Source: CAIWHR01 sp963836265 (GTDB lineage Bacteria; Pseudomonadota; Gammaproteobacteria; Burkholderiales; Casimicrobiaceae). From it: 64,000 bases of DNA. The translations under genes were made by a program, and so were the position numbers. The DNA lies in NCBI GenBank assembly GCA_963836265.1, contig CAWIIO010000004.1:186001-250000 (forward strand). Reading direction: 5' to 3'. Below, piece after piece: positions 62,101-64,000 of this stretch (positions are counted from its first letter, which is position 1; each line of letters opens with the position of its first letter). The notes under the pieces were generated by a model. That model saw only the letters and a list, made by a program, of their open reading frames with translations, was not told where the DNA came from and searched no databases.

Positions 62101-62632
62101 CCGCCATGTCGGCGTTGACGTGTACGTGCGCCCAGGCCCAGAGCTGGTCGGCCGGCGGGAACTTGTCGTTGGCCGAGTCGACGTCGATGTACGGGAGTAG
62201 TTTGTCCTTGAGGTTCCGTCCGTCCTCGAACTCGCCCTCCTCCAGCACCACGAGCGTGATCCACGGCCGCAGCCGGTGCGCACCCTCGTCGGCCTTTGCC
62301 GGCGTGTAGCGCCAGGGGAAGTCCTCTTCGTAGAAGTCGATGTACGGCAGGTAGTTTGACTCGAAGTTCGTGATCCAGTTGAGCGGCTCGGTCTTGAAGA
62401 TGGCGCGCGGCTCGATGCCGACGATGTCGCCGGGACCATAGAGCTGCACCGGCTTGGTGACCGGCTGCGTCAGCAGCGTGCTGCCGGACACCGGCTGCCC
62501 TTCGATGCTCAGCCCCACGCCGAAGCTGGCGCGCAGTTGCACCGGATCCAGGTCCGGCTGGGTGATCTTGTTGGCGAGCCCGATCCTCAGGTACGACAGG
62601 AACGAGTACGTGCCGAGTGCTTTGCTGGCCAT
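59177..62632 (-). CDS. Large uncharacterised membrane-anchored protein (1151 aa)
   Basis: It starts MASKALGTYSFLSYLRIGLA. The N-terminal half (1-600) is soluble with NWITNFESNYLPYIDFYEED, RLRPWITLVVLEEGEF and a Pro/Asp linker (PIPDPDNPPDPDPLITPPLY, near 380-400). Residues about 635-676 form two adjacent membrane helices (ILALLVLVLSLILALFAAPL and ALWVAGLVIAAALAYAYREM). The C-terminal half is soluble again (FIEAYMVGLSHEMARELLWR, DVSGYLPEAGDDTATLAEKL, a short KPGWFFVIKERPGEPRFGFD end module). It lies 5 bp after the DUF6603-like gene and 7 bp before the 1902-residue gene. Function unknown. Confidence 0.85.
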   Translation of the reverse strand: MASKALGTYSFLSYLRIGLANKITQPDLDPVQLRASFGVGLSIEGQPVSGSTLLTQPVTKPVQLYGPGDIVGIEPRAIFKTEPLNWITNFESNYLPYIDFYEEDFPWRYTPAKADEGAHRLRPWITLVVLEEGEFEDGRNLKDKLLPYIDVDSANDKFPPADQLWAWAHVHVNADMAAAEDQITSTNMSAVLPKLDNALKGNADVAYSRLLCPRKLKPNTAYHAFLIPTFETGRRAGLGLDVVSDFATQSAWGERPDQNQFPYYHRWFFRTGILGDFESLVRRLKAKTADQRVGRRDMDLQEPGWNLPGLDPDGTLGGILRLGGALRVPEIVIEDMEDYLKYENWADDGYPQPIQQGIANFLNLADDYQKPGASPQPIPDPDNPPDPDPLITPPLYGRWHAAVDRLLTAADGTSLPNNRNWIHELNLDPRFRVPAGFGTRVIQKHQEEYMNVAWQQVGDVVAVNRLIRFVQLTNEALLQWHTLQLQPLLASQPDKLMWLTAPVQKRILIQSPVAAPAAGAALSASASAAPAPRVTKVTVAHQLKTSLVPPVAVSAQMRRILRPRGRVVKQLPFAARDLRPHDLVRRLNAGEVLPAPVKPVPAAPFSEATLADAVQPPPQPRWLAKLLARFPWLPRATLILALLVLVLSLILALFAAPLALWVAGLVIAAALAYAYREMRRVQRELDAPQVFKDGAQTPGMVASAPKSPDFRLTTFNEAFRPTPGETDSPEGVRFKQAVTEMYAVDVAARAAAFVPPRQALSLVGVTARITEALHPAQSLSRLVLDRILLPGRFVPKFDAAQVDEIMNYPRFDLPMYKPLVDLNSEWFLPNLNRIPPDSITLLETNQKFIEAYMVGLSHEMARELLWREYPTDQRGSYFRQFWDVSGYLPEAGDDTATLAEKLKDIPEIHTWKRESALGDHDNREVNGAKEAEIVLVIRGELLKRYPTAVAYAHKAKWQMKKNPDGTDSNQIDNTVERDLADIPAGLENNPPRDIVKTPLYSAKIEPDIYFFGFDLTAEVAKGSDGSHPGDENKPGWFFVIKERPGEPRFGFDLGGPNTELNTWSDVAWEDVSPGLPEGGFLEIDGAMHTLPPLTPPDDPAQAEYDEELEQHGEDKQVSWSSAADAADVAYVTFQVPVMVAVHASEMLTIKK

Positions 62633-62637
62633 GTGCG

Positions 62638-64000
62638 CTACGCCGCTTCGTACTGCGGCACGACCTGCAGAGTGTCGTGCAACCCGGGGTTCTGCGCGAC
62701 CTGCGCCGCGACGTACTGATGCGCCTGCGTTTCGCTCGCAAAGAACGACTGCGAGCTGAAAGGCTGGTTGTTTTCCGTGTGGACCACGGCGAAGCCGCCG
62801 TCGGTCATGGCCACCTTGTCGACGAACGGGTCGAGCTGCGACTGGTACTGCTTCGACAGCGTCGACTGCGTGACCGCCGCGCCCTTGAGGAAATGATCGA
62901 AGAAGCCGCGCGTGAACAGCTTGAAGCGGCGGCGGAAGCGCAGGTAGTTGCTGTCGATGATGATCTGCTCGTAGCGAACGCGGCGTTTCGCGAGCCGGGT
63001 CGCGCCGAGCTGCTGCGAGCCCGCGGACAGCACGAGGCCAGCGTCCAGCGGATCGTATGCGCGCTGCGAGAGCTTCTCCGCATCGCTCATGTCGATGTAC
63101 TGCGCCTTCGCGAACTGCTCCTGCGCGGCGTCGGTTCGCACCAGGCCCGCGGTGGCCTTGAGCTCGAGGTGCTTCGCGTCCGAGGGTTTCTGGTTGCCCA
63201 CCTTGTCGATGTCGAGCTCGAGCGGCACGGCGCGCTGGCTCACGCGCAGTGAACCCAGCGGATGCAGCACCTGCGCGCTCTCCGTTTCGGGCAGCTTGCG
63301 CAGCGACACCAGCAGCCTGTTCTGCGGCGGCAGCTCGGCGCGCCAGTTCTCGGCCTTGCCGAGCTCGCCGGACAGCAGCGGCATCACCGCTATCGGCGGC
63401 AAGGTCGTGTTCTGCGTCTCGCCCCAGGTGATGTCGAAATCCGCCGAGACGTCGAAGAAGAAGAAGCTGATCGAGCCGGTGCCGTGCGCGCGATACGGCG
63501 AGGGGCCCTCGAGCGAGAAGTCGAGGTGGATGCTGAACAGTCCCATTCCGAAGACCTTCAGCGACACCGACGCCGAGATCTCGACGATGAAGTGGAACGG
63601 CGAGAACTGGAACAGCGCGTCGAACGAGAGGTGTCCCTCGACCTGCGCGACCTCGACGTCGAACATGATCTCGGTGTTCGAGCCGAACTGCACGCTGTTC
63701 GACGTCACGGCGAAATACGTCTCGGTGCGGATGCGCGCGATGTCGGTGTTCAGCAAGCTGATCGCGATGCGCTTCGGCGACGGGAACGGCAGCGGCGGCG
63801 GATTGAAGCGCGGATGGAAGCCTCCCGCGGACAGCACGAAGTTCGCGTCGTCGCCCCAGGCGACCAGCAGGCCGAGCTCGCCCTCGAGCGTCAGGAACAC
63901 GATGCGCGACTCGAACAGGCCCGCGAAGAAATACAGACGCGACTTGTCGAACTCGATCGCGCCGATGAAATTCGCCTGGATGACGATGAGCGCCGCGTCC
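62638..64000 (-). CDS. DUF6603-like large protein (N-terminus beyond window)
   Basis: The frame is open from the right edge to a stop at 62638. It contains LGLLVAWGDDANFVLSAGGF, HPRFNPPPLPFPSPKRI, FSPFHFIVEISASVSLKVFG, LDFSLEGPSPYRAHGTGSIS and SADFDITWGETQ: the beta-rich pattern of the DUF6603 family as I know it, a group of large bacterial proteins without assigned function. The C-terminal 250 residues are more variable and end in VAMTDGGFAVVHTENNQPFS. Upstream residues (NFIGAIEFDKSRLYFFAGLF) continue the same pattern to the edge, so much more protein lies outside. It heads the visible part of the operon. Confidence 0.75.
   Translation of the reverse strand, partial: DAALIVIQANFIGAIEFDKSRLYFFAGLFESRIVFLTLEGELGLLVAWGDDANFVLSAGGFHPRFNPPPLPFPSPKRIAISLLNTDIARIRTETYFAVTSNSVQFGSNTEIMFDVEVAQVEGHLSFDALFQFSPFHFIVEISASVSLKVFGMGLFSIHLDFSLEGPSPYRAHGTGSISFFFFDVSADFDITWGETQNTTLPPIAVMPLLSGELGKAENWRAELPPQNRLLVSLRKLPETESAQVLHPLGSLRVSQRAVPLELDIDKVGNQKPSDAKHLELKATAGLVRTDAAQEQFAKAQYIDMSDAEKLSQRAYDPLDAGLVLSAGSQQLGATRLAKRRVRYEQIIIDSNYLRFRRRFKLFTRGFFDHFLKGAAVTQSTLSKQYQSQLDPFVDKVAMTDGGFAVVHTENNQPFSSQSFFASETQAHQYVAAQVAQNPGLHDTLQVVPQYEAA

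Noticed and set aside
59544..62741. 1065-residue minus-strand frame overlapping the 1151-residue gene
   Set aside because: A shifted frame full of Arg/Ala/Gly; the frame starting at 62632 has balanced composition, membrane helices and correct spacing.

Overview
The window is high-GC chromosomal DNA from a proteobacterium, most likely a betaproteobacterium. The basis is gene order: rimP-nusA-infB-rbfA-truB, then rpsO-pnp, and on the other strand fmdB-DUF502-aspS-nudix. The IPTL-CTERM protein and the style of the PAS-GGDEF-EAL protein agree. No species can be named from the sequence alone.

Layout. (1) 1-13.2 kb is core information processing: a HerA-like ATPase cut by the window edge, the rimP-truB operon behind a promoter and an immediate hairpin/T-tract, an IPTL-CTERM exported protein, rpsO, pnp and fumC. 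(2) 13.2-18.3 kb (minus) is one tightly packed unit, fmdB-DUF502-aspS-secreted RNase-barstar-nudix-SIMPL, that carries a barnase/barstar-like pair. (3) 18.5-33 kb holds housekeeping genes: nfeD-SPFH, an SDR, dsbB, metY, a CoA-binding protein, a three-domain beta/gamma-crystallin, a 1344-residue seven-PAS GGDEF-EAL protein, a hydrolase, a family-5-type UDG, uvrC, pgsA, and then a broken GGDEF-EAL remnant.

(4) 33,975-50,347 is a 16.3-kb island in the 3' half of tRNA-Asn(GTT), bounded by perfect 50-bp direct repeats. Next to the intact tRNA lie a tyrosine integrase and an overlapping small HTH gene (probable excisionase). The island holds two Recombinase-in-Trio (RIT) elements. One is intact and abuts the 3' end of a second integrase gene; the other is riddled with frameshifts. 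Between them is a one-strand cargo cluster: DUF2853, a beta/gamma-crystallin repeat protein, a small coupled ORF, a GlsB/YeaQ-type membrane protein, a Gly/Gln-rich protein, MscL, a Kbp-like BON-LysM protein and a DUF3761 protein. I infer an osmotic/envelope-stress role.

(5) 50.35-51.35 kb is a scar zone with a tRNA-Lys-like fragment and a degraded IS91-like transposase. (6) 51.35-64 kb (minus) is a compact operon of very large proteins: a DUF6603-like protein truncated by the window end, then 1151, 1902, 622 and 76 residues. I recognise no characterised function for the middle three. This operon and the stress cargo island are the strongest candidates for undescribed biology here.
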